This document shows positions 10,557-25,900 of a stretch of 64,000 nt of DNA, piece by piece. The number at the start of each line of letters is the position of its first letter. The stretch's first letter is position 1. Made by a program: the position numbers and the translations under genes. Below the pieces are notes generated by a model. It was given only the letters and a program-made list of their open reading frames with translations, had not been told where the DNA came from and ran no database searches. Source of the stretch: Corallium rubrum (taxonomy: Eukaryota > Cnidaria > Anthozoa > Scleralcyonacea > Coralliidae); assembly GCA_964035015.1 (NCBI GenBank), contig OZ035998.1, positions 14,986,958-15,050,957 on the forward strand. The letters are read 5' to 3'.

Positions 10557-10977
10557 AACGTCTGTTGCTTGAGCTCTCTGAAAATGCATAAAGGCGAACA
10601 AAAAGATAGATGATTATTTATTTCCATTATATGTCGCCATATAAACATCAGACATAAAGCGTTTGCGCGGAGTCTCCGCTTATACTCAAGGGGCTAAAAA
10701 GAAGGCGATCGAAAAAGTAGATCGCGAAATGAAAGTATTAACGAGTGCGAGGTTTAAATAGGTATTTAAATTAATCAGTCAAATGAATCTAAAGTCTATA
10801 TATTTTTGGCGTGGGATTGAAAGAACCTTTGTCTGTCAACTCTCATGGTTTCTCGTATAACGACGGTTGCGTAGCAAAACAGGAAAACACTCATAAACGT
10901 TTTAACGACTTTATTCTTTGATTGTAGCTGTGAGTTTGAACTGAACAATATTAGTGAACAAATCATTGATCTGTCTA

Positions 10978-13900
10978 ATGGCAACGCTTGTCTGTTTTTT
11001 CAGTTTCACAACGTCAGCGTTTTTAGTTTTTTCATTGTATAGTGTTTCAGAGGCGATTATTTGCACAGTTACAGACGAAAATGCAGGCTATTCTGAATTT
11101 TACAAAGACGACGTGACTAACACAAACCAAGACTCTACACACTTGTATAGCTCACGCTTTAACGTCAACCAAAAACTCCAAAGACAAACAAGGGAGGTTG
11201 TCATGATGAATTATTTGCCAAGGATTGATCCCGTTAAGGTATTGTATCGATACTCTAACTACAGTTTAAAAGATTTCTTCAATTTTCAAGCTTATTGTAA
11301 TTGGCACTATAATAATATAGCTAAGTTTTTAGGACGGATATATGAACTCTCTTAATCACGCGATAATTACCGAGTTTGTGATTGTAAATGTATTAATAGT
11401 TGGCATAATTACTGTGGGACAGCGAACTCGGAAAGAAAATAATGGATATTAGCTGCTATTACATTTGACTGCAATTTAAAAATTAATTAATTTAAAATGT
11501 CAAAATTAATTTAATTAAAAATACGATTAACTAGAGACTTTACTTGTTTAAAAGAATCTGACAAAGCCTTCGTCTTTGCTTTCGCATGGCTGTTAATACG
11601 ATATGTAGTACATGCACGCTCTGATTTTAGCCGGCCGATTTTTATCGGTTGACTAAATTTTAAATCAAAATCGTTATGTGTATAGTGTCATTTCAGAGCA
11701 ATTTAAAGCCTAGGTCTCATGTCGCCGACCGTCGCCGATCCATGATTCAGATGCATGTTAAGTAATAAAGAACAATGCGGAAAAGCACTGCTTTCTGCAT
11801 TGTTCTTTATTACTTTTCTTTTTTACCGTTTTAACATGCATCCAAATCACAAATCGGCGACATATGAGAACTAGGCTTAAATCTGCCGATTTTCTTCGTA
11901 TAAACACCGGTCAAAATATCGCATCATGCCGTCTTTGGCGACTACCAAGTTAATTTTAATTTTATCGTTCACTGATCACTCATTCTTCTTTCTGAAGTTA
12001 TTTGGTTTGATGATCGTAAAAATGGTGGATCCAGTTGCTAAAGGTGTGATCTTTTACATGAAAATGGCACACATATGGTAAACAGCGATTTTTATCGGTT
12101 GACTAGGTGACAAAAATCGGCCGACTAAAATCGTAGCGTGCATGTCCGCCAGTAGAATATAGATTGATTGCTTCATTTACGGTTTCGGAAAAAGCGAGGC
12201 GGGATAAAATTTCTTTATGTCTATGTTATGTAAACACTTGATGAACTTAGCATGTTGGTTGTTGATAATTAATAATTTATATAATTATCTTTCCTTCACC
12301 GTTAGCATTGTATATTAGTCGTCTGTGCAAGTACAAAACTAAGGTTATGTACTATTTACAGAATGAGTGGCCGTTCTGTATCGGGGTATACAGACACGAG
12401 GCGAAGCCGCGAGTGCCTGTATCCCGATGCAGAACGGACACGAATTCTGTAAATTACTTCTAAAACGACCTATTTGATAAGTTCATTGAGTAGTAATTTT
12501 TCTAAAAAAACTTTGTCTATAAGTCGAGAAAATCAAAGCTAAAGTTTATATAAATCAAGAGGAATCTACATCACATATATTGACCCTCGTTAAACATGGA
12601 TTTTCTTTGTGTTTTCCTTATGAATTATTAATGATTTTAGAACTTTATTTACAAAAATATGCGTATACCTTATTCAAGCCATTGTAAGCTTTTCTCGCTT
12701 CCGCTTCACTACTTGCACTTAATTGAAACAAAACATTTTTTATTAAAAGAAGAGATAATACACGTAGAAGAGCTCTGCAAGCACATGGATATCGAGATTA
12801 CAAAATGTGACTTAAAGGAAAAGAAGCTGGTTTCCTATTTTGATATACTATAGTTTAGTTTTGTAAGAGCGACGACACAAACAACATTGCTATCCTATTC
12901 TCTTTAGTCTTTACTGTATTAAATCTTTACTAGAAATACATGAATGCAACAACCCCTCGCCGGCTTTTATTAAATGCTTTTATGAAACACACCCCCCCCC
13001 CCCCCCACCCTGACTAAAATAAGCACTGATGTAACAGCAAATATAAAAAAAAAAACACATACAGTACTAGTATATAAACAAATGATAATCCTCAAGATAA
13101 TTCTACATATCAAAGCAAAACTTAGATTTCATTATTAAATTCTGGTTGTACAAAATATGTTTTTAAGAGGTTTCAAGAGGGATTATTTTAACAAGTTTTA
13201 AATGGCTTCCCTATACATATACATGCATGTTTTGCAAAGGCAGAATTAAAAGTCAACAGCTCAAAAATTACATTTAAAATAGAGCCCGAGATAAAAACAA
13301 TTCGCTAGAATCAGATTCTAGAAAGAAGTATTAAACAGACAACGTTTCAGTCGAAAATTTGGAAATACACCCCAAAAAATCGCCAAAGCCCATGAGTATT
13401 TTATAAAGGTAGTGTTTTACTCTTAAGTTAGCTTTAATTAAGCTGATTTATGGTTTGGACGAGCGAAGGGAAAGCATGAAAATGTGTAGCTGTATATTGT
13501 TTAGGTTAATAAGCGAAAACATGAAAACAACAAGAATCCTACCGTATTTTGACCACGGAGTTACTACAAACACTGCAATTCAGATCGAGTTTTTGTTTAC
13601 CATACGGCGTTTGGTTTCTTCAAGTTCTCTGGTTTCTCCTCAAGATATATTAAACGAGTTGTTTGTATCCTTCTTTTCTTCGTGCTCCATTTCGTTTCGT
13701 TTAAATAAACGAAAGCAAAATACTGTTTGCTTGGTACCAAACATATATATAAATATATATATATATATATAAACTATTTCCCAGTTTTCGTCTCCCTCGC
13801 TTTTTCTACACGCGTGTAAAATGGACTCCACGCGTGTCGAGATTAGCACCCTCACCGGGCTCCGGGCCTTCGGCCCTCCGCCCGGCTCGGGGATTACTCA

Positions 13901-16900
13901 GCCTGATATGGTGAGGGGGGCGGTTATTCGAGGGGGGCGCTTATTCGAGGGGGGCGCTTATTAGAGCGTCGGCGCCTATATAGGAAATACGGTATGTGTA
14001 TATTGTATATGTACACGCAACAACTTAGCATGTTTGGAAGTTTGCACCATCATTAATTAAAAATCACTAACATTACATATAGGCAAATACTGAGGCCATG
14101 TCCACACGTATGCGTTTTCATAGCGTTTTTAAAATGTTCTCAGTCGCAGAAAACAATGGTCTCATTATACCTGAAACAATATGAAAACGCTAGGAAAACG
14201 TATGCGTGTGGATGGGGTCTGAACAAAATGATAATTCTATTAAAAATTGCAATGACTGCAACTTAGTTTTGTGCACCACCATAGACCACTTTCATATATA
14301 ATGGCCACCACTTTAAATATTCTTTTATGTGCATCTAAATAAGCCTTCCTAGCCTCGTTATGAAGCAAAGATTCTTTTGAATTGCAGACACACAAACGAG
14401 GCTAGAAAGGCTTATTAAGATGCACATAAAAGAATATTCAAATCAGTTACTATTACGAAAGTGGTCTATACCTCATTATATCTTATTTTATATTTAGGTT
14501 GGCTACACAAGAAACATTCAAATTTCCCCTGGTAAAACACATGCAATGAAGACACTGGCAATTAATCCTCCCATATTTGGTAGGGCATTCGGCATTTTGA
14601 TTTGGCAATGTATACTAACTCCGTTGTAGCACCTTTCACGTTTTTGAATCAAATATGAAACATAACATTCCATATAAGTTCATAGCGCTTTTGTGCTGAA
14701 CAGTAGAGTAGAATAATGCCCAGTCCAATACATGGCAGGGCAGGGCAGTTCAGTGCAGCGCAGTCTAGATCTAGTATAATTCAGTGGAGTCTAGCGCAGA
14801 CCAGTGCAGTCCAGTGCAGTCTAGTTCAGTAGTGTACATGCAGAGTGCACAGATTACAGTGCACAGTACACAACAAACAGTGCACAATACACTGGCGCAG
14901 TGTAGTACAGTGCAGTGCAGTGCAGTGCAGTGCAGTGCAGTGCAGTGCAGTGCAGTGCAGTGCAGTGCAGTGCAGTGCAGTGCAGTGCAGTGCAGCGCAG
15001 TGCAGTGCAGCGCAGTGCAGTAGAGTACAGTGCAGTAGAGTACAGTGCAGTAGAGTACAGTGCAGTGCAGTGCAGTGCAGTGCAGTGCAGTACAGTGCAG
15101 TGCAGTGCAGTGCAGTGCAGTGCAGTGCAGTGCAGTGCAGTGCAGTGCAGTGCAGTGCAGTGCAGTGCAGTGCAGTGCAGTGCAGTGCAGTGCAGTGCAG
15201 TGCAGTACAGTGCAGTGCAGTACAGTACAGTACAGTACAGTACAGTACAGTACAGTACAGTACAGTACAGTACAGTACAGTACAGTACAGTACAGTACAG
15301 TACAGTACAGTACAGTACAGTACAGTACAGTACAGTACAGTACAGTACAGTACAGTACAGTACAGTTAATATAACTGATAGAATGGCTCTAAATAGGTAC
15401 ATATATGTAGTAAACTGAACTAGGAACTTCTGCATGCAGATAATATCAGTAAAATTGTCCCCAAGAAAATATGGTAAAACAGTAGGACTAGATGAGTGAT
15501 GCAGGAGTTTAAATTTTGGAATTGTTTTCTGTTTATAAAAAATTCCAGTTTATTTATTATATTATTGTATTCATGTTTTAGAAGTGGAACATTTTCTTAC
15601 TGATGTCGAATGTCAGACAATCATTGATTTAGCAAAAGCCAATGGCTTGAAAGCAAGTACAACTGTCAGGACACCAAAAGGCACCCATCTACCAAGACAA
15701 GAAATATTAGATATATTTTCTAAAAAAGATGTCGACGGCGATGGATTACTGGATCCATATGAGGTATCGAAAACTTAAATAGAAAACAGAACAATATATG
15801 ATGTATAGTTAAGTAGTTATATATGGCCAGGTGATTCAGTATAAGATTGTATTTTAAATGATCATATTATGGTGTTTATAGGCAGGTGATCACATCAGTA
15901 GCTTCGTTGTTGTATATATAGGAATGTCTTGAATTAAGAAATGCCAAAGTTTAGAAAACTCGAGTCAGCGAGGCTCAAAAAGCTATTTAAATGTACATAA
16001 AATAATATTAATTAAATTGGTGCCCATTTATGTAACGAAGTGGCTATAGGTCCGATACTTGTTCAAGAAAAACTATAGGTCCGGCAATCGGATCAGCGCA
16101 GCCAGATTCCGATTAAGCGCAACTGTCGTAACACCTCACCTGTTTGCGTGTCTTAACTCATTCCTGTCCGAGGGCTTCCCCAGAGGTGAATAATATCGTC
16201 TGGCGTTAGCCAGAGTAAAATACTAAAAACCAATTCGGACAGGAAAAAGTTAATGTCTTTCCTATTTCAACTTCGCTCAACTCAGCTGTGTTAAACCGTG
16301 TATACCCAAATACTGTATGGCTTCGATCTACAAAGCTTCTTTTATGTTATGAGAAATTGAGAATGTTTTAATTCATGTAGTAATCTTGAACCAAACGAAT
16401 TACCTTACATTACATGAGCTGGCCGCCATCCCGGCTAACTGACCTAACTCGTGTTACGAAATTCTCTTATCGGTCTGTGGTCAAAACAACAGTACGATTT
16501 TAACCAAACAGGTCCGCCTCATGTAAACAGCCCCTATAAACAAAGTTGTATACATGGGTTACATGGGAAGGGTAATGGTTTGCCTTAATTTGTCTCATTC
16601 CGTCTATATGTAAAAGAAAGGGTTTACCAAGAGATTTCTTAACTGATGAGATAGAGTAAATTTCGAATGTAAAAGGTAGACTGCTGCATAGGCAATGTTT
16701 TCGATATAACAACAGCAAAGCAACAACCTTTGTGAACTGCCAAGATTTTAGTAAAGAAATGCTGACGTTTTGAGCGGCTGATAGTAGTGCTATAGTGGTC
16801 AGTGATGAACACAAATTCGCCACGTCCCAAACTCAGCGGTCTCGCTTACTTTCAGGCCGCGCTGGTACTGGAATCGATTGCCGGACCTTTAGTTTTTCTT

Positions 16901-19900
16901 GAACGAGTTCCGGTTACCAGACATAGCTATAGCCACTTCGTTTATGTAAAGGGTCTGTGGGCGTACCAATGGTTCTTAATTTTAGAACATTAATTATATT
17001 TAAATTTGCAACATTTGTTCTTAATTTGTAACAATAATTATAAATTTGTAGCGTTAGTACTGAATTTGTAACATTAGTTCTTAGTTTGTAATAGTTGTTC
17101 TGAATTTGTAACATTAGTTTTGAAATATAACTTACATTAGTTTTGAATTAGTACCATTACTTCCAAGGCAAATGTTACTGAGAAATTTTAATATAATACA
17201 GTACATAATTTCAGAGTCTTCACAGTTCGTAATCACTCAACTTTTCTTATGTATGTTGCAGATGGGAGAATTTTTTATAGCCATCAAAAATCTCTATCTT
17301 GGAGATAATGATATAAAACAATTGTAAGTAATAAGACATAACAAAAAACATGCATGCAGGCTATTCATCAGTCACTCATGGCGAATACGTACGCAATACA
17401 GACAAAATTATAATATTATGGATCTGATGGTAGGGTTTTCCAACATTGTCGAATAGATGCGGTTTGTACAGTTCGTGTGCACTTGCACTTGCACTTCAGT
17501 TCTGTTTTATTACTAGTGACCGGCGTTCACGAAGTGTGGAGGTACTGTTGGCATATGCATTAACATGTTTACACATTTTTCACTTTGGCAGCTCATATTG
17601 TATATCGCTTCATTGTAATTTTTCTGATTGATTCTAAAACTGACTTTTACACAGGTCCTTATTGACGATCGAGTAAAATTGTCTGGCGTTCGCTAAACTA
17701 AACCGTGTTCCAAATTACTAATAACCGATTAACTGGGAGGTAGTTAGTGGAGGGGGATGGTTTGAAAACTCGGCAAAAGTCATCGTTCCATGCTTTTGTT
17801 CAATTTGTCTAATTTCATGGTCACCAAACGTATTGTGTTTTCTGTATAATGAAACAGTCATCAAATACCAACGTTTGGGTTTAATTAGTGTAGTCCTTCG
17901 TCGTCACGTGTTGTAAGTCCTTTGTTCGTTGTGCAGTCCTTCGTCGTCACGTGTCCATAGAATTTCCTTTCTTCAACCACTTGCCTTCCTCCAATATGAA
18001 CTATTGTGTTCATCAACATGACCATTGCATAATCTTGAAAGACAATATAGCTTCCAAACTACCCCCCTCCACCCGGGACATAGTTAGTGGAGGGGGATGG
18101 TTTGGAAGCTACGTAATTGTTTTTCAAGATTATGCAATGGTCATGTTGATGAGTACAATGTAGTTCATGTTGGAGGAAGGCAACTGGCTGAAGAAAGGAA
18201 ATTCTATGGACACGTGATGACGAAGGACTACACAACGAACAAAGGCTTACAACACGTGACGACGAAGGACTACACTAATTAACCCGAACGTTGGTATTGC
18301 ATGATGACTGCTTCATTATACAGAAAACACAATACGTTCGGTGACCGTGAAATTAGAGAAATTGAACAAAAGTATGGAACGGTGATTTTTGCCAAGTTTC
18401 CAAACCATCCCCCTCCACTAACTATGGAACTGTCAAAATATGACAGCTAGATATGTCGGAAAGAAGCTACAGTAGACGGCAATATAGGTACATTTGTTAC
18501 CAGTTGTATAATTGCATAATTGCATATAACTGCAGTAGAAATTATTTTTTTTCGTTTTCAGATTAAGCGAACTTCAATTAGACACAGATGAAGACGGTAA
18601 CAGTAAACTATAATTCATTTAGAATAACTCAACAGAAATTGTTGTTTATTTAGTGTCTGTAGATATGATACAAAATTTATAAAAAAGGTATCAGTTCTTC
18701 ATTATATTTTCATTGATCAAATTTATTAATGATTCATATGGAAAATTCTAAAGAAATGAATATTTAATCACAATTTGTAAATATTGTTAGAACATTGATT
18801 AATAGAGCATCATTATAAGCTGACATTATAGACTAGTGGCTCAAATTCAGCTTTTTCTGAGTTGAAATGATCTTATTTAACCTTTTCTACGAATCTCAAA
18901 CAAAGTATCCATCATGTACACATAGAATTTGATCAGTAAGTTAAAATTTTTAAAACACTTTTAAACAATCTTTATGAGCGCCAGTGCTCTCTACTCTATA
19001 TCTGACAGCGGTTTCTTCCTCAGAATTCTCACGGAAACCTCTGCTGAGGGGCGAGGCGCCATGCAGTGCACAACGGCTCGCCTTTTTAAATGTCCATAAA
19101 GATCGATCACTCGTATTTTAACTAGTGCATAATAAACACTAGTGGCCGTATTACGTAGTGACATTTCAGTCTTAACTCTCAAATTGAGCTAAAACTGAAC
19201 TCAAACTAAAAGGAAATTTTGGCATCTTTTTGGTGGCATATATATATTCTCCATCAGTGACATTCATTTCGTTATACAGGACGTCTGTCTAACGACGAGT
19301 TGTTTCTCGGGATAGAAGCCGAAAACTACGACAAGTTTTATGAGTATTTAGACAACATGGAAACGAGAAATCCTGAAAGAAAGATCCGTCACAGTGATAC
19401 AGTGTTTTTGAACCCGTCTGTTTTGAGGTCGTTCTTTGACGATATTCGATACAGGTGTGTCCCTAAGTTCGTTATATTCCCCCATATTGCATGGTACTGG
19501 ATTGTAACTCTCATTATTAAATGTTGCATTACCATTAGATATATAGTTTAATACATGACATGACATTCCGTTTTTTCTCTTTCGGTCCTTCCCATTCCAC
19601 TCTATATTCCATTCCATTCCTTTCTATTCTATTTCATTTCATACCACATACACCACCATACCATATATATACCATATAAATACCATATATCATCATACCA
19701 TACACTATACCCACACCATACCAATGATACCATACCATATATGCAATACCACACCATACCCCATCCATCACACCACACCACACCACACCACACCACACCA
19801 CACCACACCACACCACACCACACGCCCTTAGTGAAATGTTAATCAGATAACTGCAATAATCGAAGTTGGGTCGCAGAGGTAAAAGGCTCGTGCGCTAACC

Positions 19901-22900
19901 ACTGTGGCGCCAATACCCCTTGCCAATTAATTTACACGTGCTTTACCTGACACATCACATCGAATCACTTCATATCAGAGTCCAATGAAGTTAATTTACC
20001 TTACTATATTTATAGAATTGTAAATATGACTGGTCTGCCGTATGCCACAGTGAAAGCTGGTGAAAACTTACAGGTATCCTGTTAATCCTCTAATATATTT
20101 AAAACTTACAATAAATGACACAAAAGCAATCACAGATTTTGTTATAAATTAACATAAAATCTTATAGCAGTCGACTTGGAACCTCTGTAAATTTGGCTAT
20201 AGCCTGTAATGTATTCATCATGTAAAATGATGGGATATATTAAACTTAAATATATTCCATACATGCAATATGTCATAGTTATTCCTGTATGTGTAATCCA
20301 TTTTTATAATAGATTACTAACTGCGTGAACCAACTGTCCTTAGGAACTGTAGCCTAGCAACGAAATATGTTCGAACACCCTTAACCCAATCCAACCTGAG
20401 CTGGCCAAAAACGGCCCTTTGTTTCACTGTGTCAAACGCCAGACAATTTTACTCGTCAAAGAGAGAACCCCCAGACACCACAATATAAAAGTGTCATGTA
20501 AAAAACTGCCACTGATTTAAAAACTTTGAAATGGAGCTGTTTCCGTTCTTTTTCAATTTGTCAAGGTGGTGAAGTACAATCCAAGTGGACACTATCACTC
20601 ACATCTCGATTCAGAAAATATTGACAAAGTTACAGAAAGCCATACCTGCTGTCAATATATGAACTGGGCTCATGGGTGTACATTATGCAGGTATATTTCA
20701 CCATCCGAGTTGGGTACGTTAGTTTGTGTTCAGATATATCACTGAGCAGAGGAACTAGGAGATCTATACTGAACGTCTGTTAGTTCGTTGATACTAAAAT
20801 AATTAAACAATTCACTTTCGTACTCAGCTTCGCCTTGTACATTCGCTCATAGCTCAGGATGATCGTCGTCTAATTGTTGAATGTTGATTATAAGTTTAGT
20901 GTGTGTTGGGTGCCCAGAAGGCTTTCGCAAATCAACTTTAATTATATGTTCATGTATCACCTTAATTCAATATACTGCAGTGGTCACACGTGATCGGTGA
21001 CCCATTGAGGTGGTGAAACAATACGAAATTTCTGAATAAGAATAGAGCTAAATTCCCATATGAAAGAGATGGTAAACCAATATGGCCGCCATTTCGTTGT
21101 TTCGGTACACCAATATGGCCGACGTGACGTCTGATGAAAACGATCTATATAGCACAGCCATAGCTGGCGCTATGACCCAATGTATTTGAGTACAGCGCTC
21201 ATCCGTGAGGTCATGCATGCTCACCTAGTTTACACGCGACCGCTTTACCGAAGTACGTGTGATGAGAGCGTTGGCTCAATTCCCAAAAATTGCTGAGTCA
21301 GCTGTGCTATAAAGTAATGTACTTTACCTACCTAGCGCCTTTTTCTTCTAGGTACATGACAGTATTGTATTTTTTAAATGACGTTGAAGAAGGAGGAGAG
21401 ACAGCATTCCCTATAGCAGATAATGTTACAGTTGACACCAAAGTAAGTATGATGGCGTACATTTAGACCATAGTTCATAGAACATATACATGGTTTGGAA
21501 ACTCGTCCTGATTGTTCTATGTTTTTGTTCAAGTTTGAGGAAATTTGTGCGACTTCACGGTATTGTACGTTCGGTATAATGAAGCAGTTAGACTAGCCAA
21601 TAGCAACGATCGGGTTTAATTAGCGAGGTTGCTTCGTCACGTGTCCATAGAATTTACTTCCGTATAAGGAACTCCATTGTCAGTTCAACATGACCATTAC
21701 TTCATGTTGAAAGACAATAGAGCTTCTCCAAACCATGTACATGTTCTAATAGTGAACCTGCACAATCTAACGAGAAGGAACGAATAACCTTATTAACTGA
21801 ACAACTCAGTCGTCCAGACTCGTACGGACTCGCTTTCCTATTGGTTGAAACGACAAGTTGTTATGATATTCGTCAGTACTGAGGCGGCTGAATCAGCCTT
21901 CTGGGGACTGATTCAGACTTTAGTATTTTTCTCTGGCTAACGCCAGATGATTTTATATACTTGTCAAGGTGGTCAAGGGGAGAGCTACCAATGGGTTAAT
22001 GACAATTTGGAGTTGACATAAATCAGTTGTGAAGCGGTGGCAGTGGCAAGTAAAAGAACATTTTCATAACACTATACTTCAGGTGATTTCTGTGCCGGTA
22101 TGATTAAAATGGTCTTATGAATAGCATGATATGTATGGTTTCTCGATCGGGTTCCAGCGTGAAGGTATAGTACGACTATACGCGTTTTGGTCGTTCTTAT
22201 ATACTGAATGTTGACGACTATTGATTATTACATTCCGGCAACAGTCAGTCAATGAATATCTAAGACCCCAAACAAAATAATGCCGGTATGCAAATACAGC
22301 ATATAACATTTCATGTTATTTTTGTGCCAGTATCGTGTAAACGCAAGGCCTAAACGGCATGATTTTGTCCCGTTTTCAAATTGTACCGGCATCGGACGTG
22401 TAAACGGGGTCTAAGATTTTGCTTGCTATATAATTAACATAACTGCATATTCGTCCATTCTCGTTGGATTGTGCAGGTTCACTATTAACTATGTACTGCA
22501 TGATGTAGCATAATGATATTTTTAGACACTCTTGGATCCGGTGTCCTAAGAGATCCACCCCCTCCCCTTAGTCCCATAGCAGCTCGCCGTAGGTACGGCT
22601 ATGTTTACATGAACCCTAGTACAAAAAAGGTAGAGAAGACGATATGAAATGGAGCAATTATAGAATACCCGTCCACTTTTGAATGTGGCTTTAGAGACAC
22701 AAATACAAATTACCAAGAGTCTAAGACTTTTTTTAAAGTGCTTATAAACCCAAATATGTTACTGCATATGGATTCTATTTAATGTGTATAGTTGAATGCC
22801 AAAATATTTTTTGATTTGAACTTTTATTTGTTATATTGAGGTTTGTATTTCCAAAATGGTAATGAGGATGACGTCTATGTAAAATTACCCAATTCACATG

Positions 22901-25900
22901 TTAATAGCATACTTGAATGGTATATTCTGTATTTTAGTCATTTTTTCATTAAAATCTTCAAGCCGTTTATCACAAGAAAAGAAAAAAAACACACTCACAA
23001 ACGCCTACATTAACGTCATCCTCATTAACAGTTTGAACCTCAATATAACAACAAATAGAAGTTGAAATCAAAAAATATTTTGGTATTCAACTATTCACGT
23101 TACATGGCATCCATATCAGTAATATCTTATTTGAGTTTATATAGGCACTGGTGGCTCCATACAGTTTCTCGAAAAATGGAAAATACAAGTTTGAGAGTCC
23201 AAAACACGTGATTAAACAATTCGGAAAAAGAATAAAACTAAATGTTATGCATAGTTAAACAGTCGGACAATCAAAAACTGTTACCAAATAAATAGCAACA
23301 GTTGTTGCTATGGCAACAATGACATTGCAAAATGGCTGCCAATTACCTTTCAAACTAATTTAATTCGAGAAAAACTTTGGTGACCCCTAATTTTTTTTTC
23401 ATTAAAACTTTCCTGGAAGTGCGAGTAATCACTAGGCCGATTTAAAAAAAATTCTGTACAACGAAATTTTTTAAAAATTAACATGATTTTTCTGGGAAAA
23501 AAATTATTCCTTCAACAGAATTTTTTTAAAATCGGCCTATTGATTACTCATACGTCAAGAAAAGTTTTAATGAAAAAAAATTGGAGGTCACCAAAGTTTT
23601 TGTCGAATTAAATTAGTTTGAAGGGTAATTGGCAGCCATTTTGAAACGTCATTGTTGCCATAGCAACAACTGTTGCTATTTATTTGGTAACAGTTTTTGA
23701 TTGTCAGACTGTTTAACTATGCATAACATTTAGTTTTATTCTTTTTTGGAATTGTTTATGTACGTGTTTTGGACTCTCAAACTTGTATTTTCCATTTTTC
23801 AAGAAACTGTGTGGAGCCACCTTAAACTGGACTGACTTAGCTAGTGTAAAGATGGCGATATACAAATTACAAGGGAAATTGCATATAGTGTAACATAACC
23901 CGCTAGCAGCAAGTACCGCAACATTTTTAAATTTGTTGCAGCAAGCGTTGCACGAAGTAAAACCAAGTTCTACTTTTGGTAACTATTGCGGCAATGCTGC
24001 AACCGATTTGTAAAGCATTGCACAGCGTAACGTCCCTTTTGCAACTTGTCTCGGAACAATGTGCGCAATCAGTCAATAAAAATTCGTTTTGTATACCGTT
24101 CCAGTCGATTCTCTTTGGTCATTTTTGCGAGATAGTGTAACACCGCTGCTCGTGAAACTGCAATGCAAGAGATTTAGCCGTTGCAAGACAAGTTGCACGA
24201 AAAATTGCATTGAGTAACATCGCTTTAAGGTGGCTCCACACACTTTCTTGAAAAATACAAGTTTGAGAGTCCAAAACACGTGCATAAACAATTCGGAAAA
24301 AGAATAAAACTAAATGTAATGCATAGCTAGACATTCTGACAATCAAAAACTGTTACCAAATAAATAGCAACGTTAACAGTTGCAGCAACAGTTGTTGCGA
24401 TGGCAACAATGACGTTTCAAAATGGCTGCCAATTACCCTTCAAACTAATTTAATTAGAAAAAAACTTTGGTGACCCCCATTTGTTTTCATTAAAACTTTT
24501 CTTGAAGTATGAATAATCAATAGGCCGATTTTAAAAAAATTCTGTAGAACGAATAATTTTCCCCGGAAAAATCATGTTTGTTAATTTTTAAAAAAATTGG
24601 ATCTACAGAATTTTTTAAAAATCGGTCTATTGTTTACTCATACTTCAAGAAAAGTTTTAATGAAAAAAAAATAAAAATGGGGGTCACCAAAGTTTTTTCC
24701 GAATTAAATTAGTTTGAAGGGTAATTGGCAGCCATATTGAAACGTCATTGTTGCCATAGCAACAACTGCTGCTATTTATTTGGTAACAGTTTTTGATTGA
24801 CAGAATGTTTAACTATGCATAACATTTAGTTTTATTCTTTTTCCGAATTGTTTATGCACGTGTTTTGGACTTTCAAACTTGTATCTTCCATTTTTCTAGA
24901 AACTGTATGGAGCCACCTTAAATCCGAAAGTTTATATTTTATTATATAGATGCGAGTGTTTTACTAGGAAGTTAGCCTGCGGGCAGGCCCTGGGAGAGCC
25001 TGCTCGCAGGCTACTAGGAAGTATACATGTCGTATTTTCGTGTCGTATTTTCCATATCCTCACAAGTGAAGATATCGATGACGCCATTTAGAATTTTACC
25101 GCTTTTTGCATTGAATCTATATAATAAAAAGAACATTACACGGTGGCTTGAAGATATGAATTTTATCTTCTCGTGGCAAAAACAATATTTTACTCATTCG
25201 CTATGCTCATTCGTAAAATACTGTTTTCCCCCACTCGAAGATAAAATTCATATCTTCGCGCCGCCGTGTAATATCCTCTCTATATGTGCTTGTTGTTTCT
25301 TATGAAGTTAATCAGATAATCTTAAAGAACAAGGCAATTGAATATTATGAACTTTTCTCAATCTCAGAACCTGATCTTAACATTAACATAAGGAAATCAT
25401 GGAAGTGGCCGACTCCTAGCTGGAAGACTTTGGTTGCCTTTTGCAACTAATCCCAGTTTGGTCTTGAAATGTATATATTAGGTTTGCATGACATGAGAGC
25501 TTCAGGATAGCGCGCGCACTCGAGACTGGGGGCAAACGCTCCTGGAACAAACAAAATGGCGGATCAGCTTGACGATGCGTGTAACACCCCTCAAGGCAAC
25601 TTGCGAGTTTTTTTCAATGGGTTAAGTTTGAAAGTTGCAAGAAAAATCGCATCGTGTAACAGCAGCTAAATTACTATCATGCATCGAGCAGAAAGATTAG
25701 TAGCACTGATCTCTAAAAGAAGACTGGATCGAGTAACTGCATGGTTTATCGAAATCTCGTTCAGAGCCTGCAATCCCTTAAAGCTGCACCAAGGAACGCA
25801 GGCAGTCCAAAATGACCGAAGTCTCTGGGAAAGAAATTGTGTTCACAGAAAACGAATCTCGTAAAATGTCGGTTTGGTCCCTTGCTAATGGCGCCCAATC

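Larger units (their letters stand above)
8040..10977. other. Intergenic spacer between the P4HTM genes
   Basis: Holds the 3'-flank repeat, the Tc1 fold-back, an AT dinucleotide run, a fragment of the 12930 repeat and the 156-bp MITE. No further gene seen. The promoter of P4HTM-2 should lie in 10557-10977, but no motif is decisive. Confidence 0.55.

Noticed and set aside
10954..10977. GTG start for P4HTM-2
   Set aside because: Not an animal start codon; first in-frame ATG is 10978, or an upstream exon may join here.
14845..15435. Long open frames on both strands through the CAGTG/CAGTA array
   Set aside because: A 5-bp unit without stops stays open in all frames; product is a pure pentapeptide repeat.
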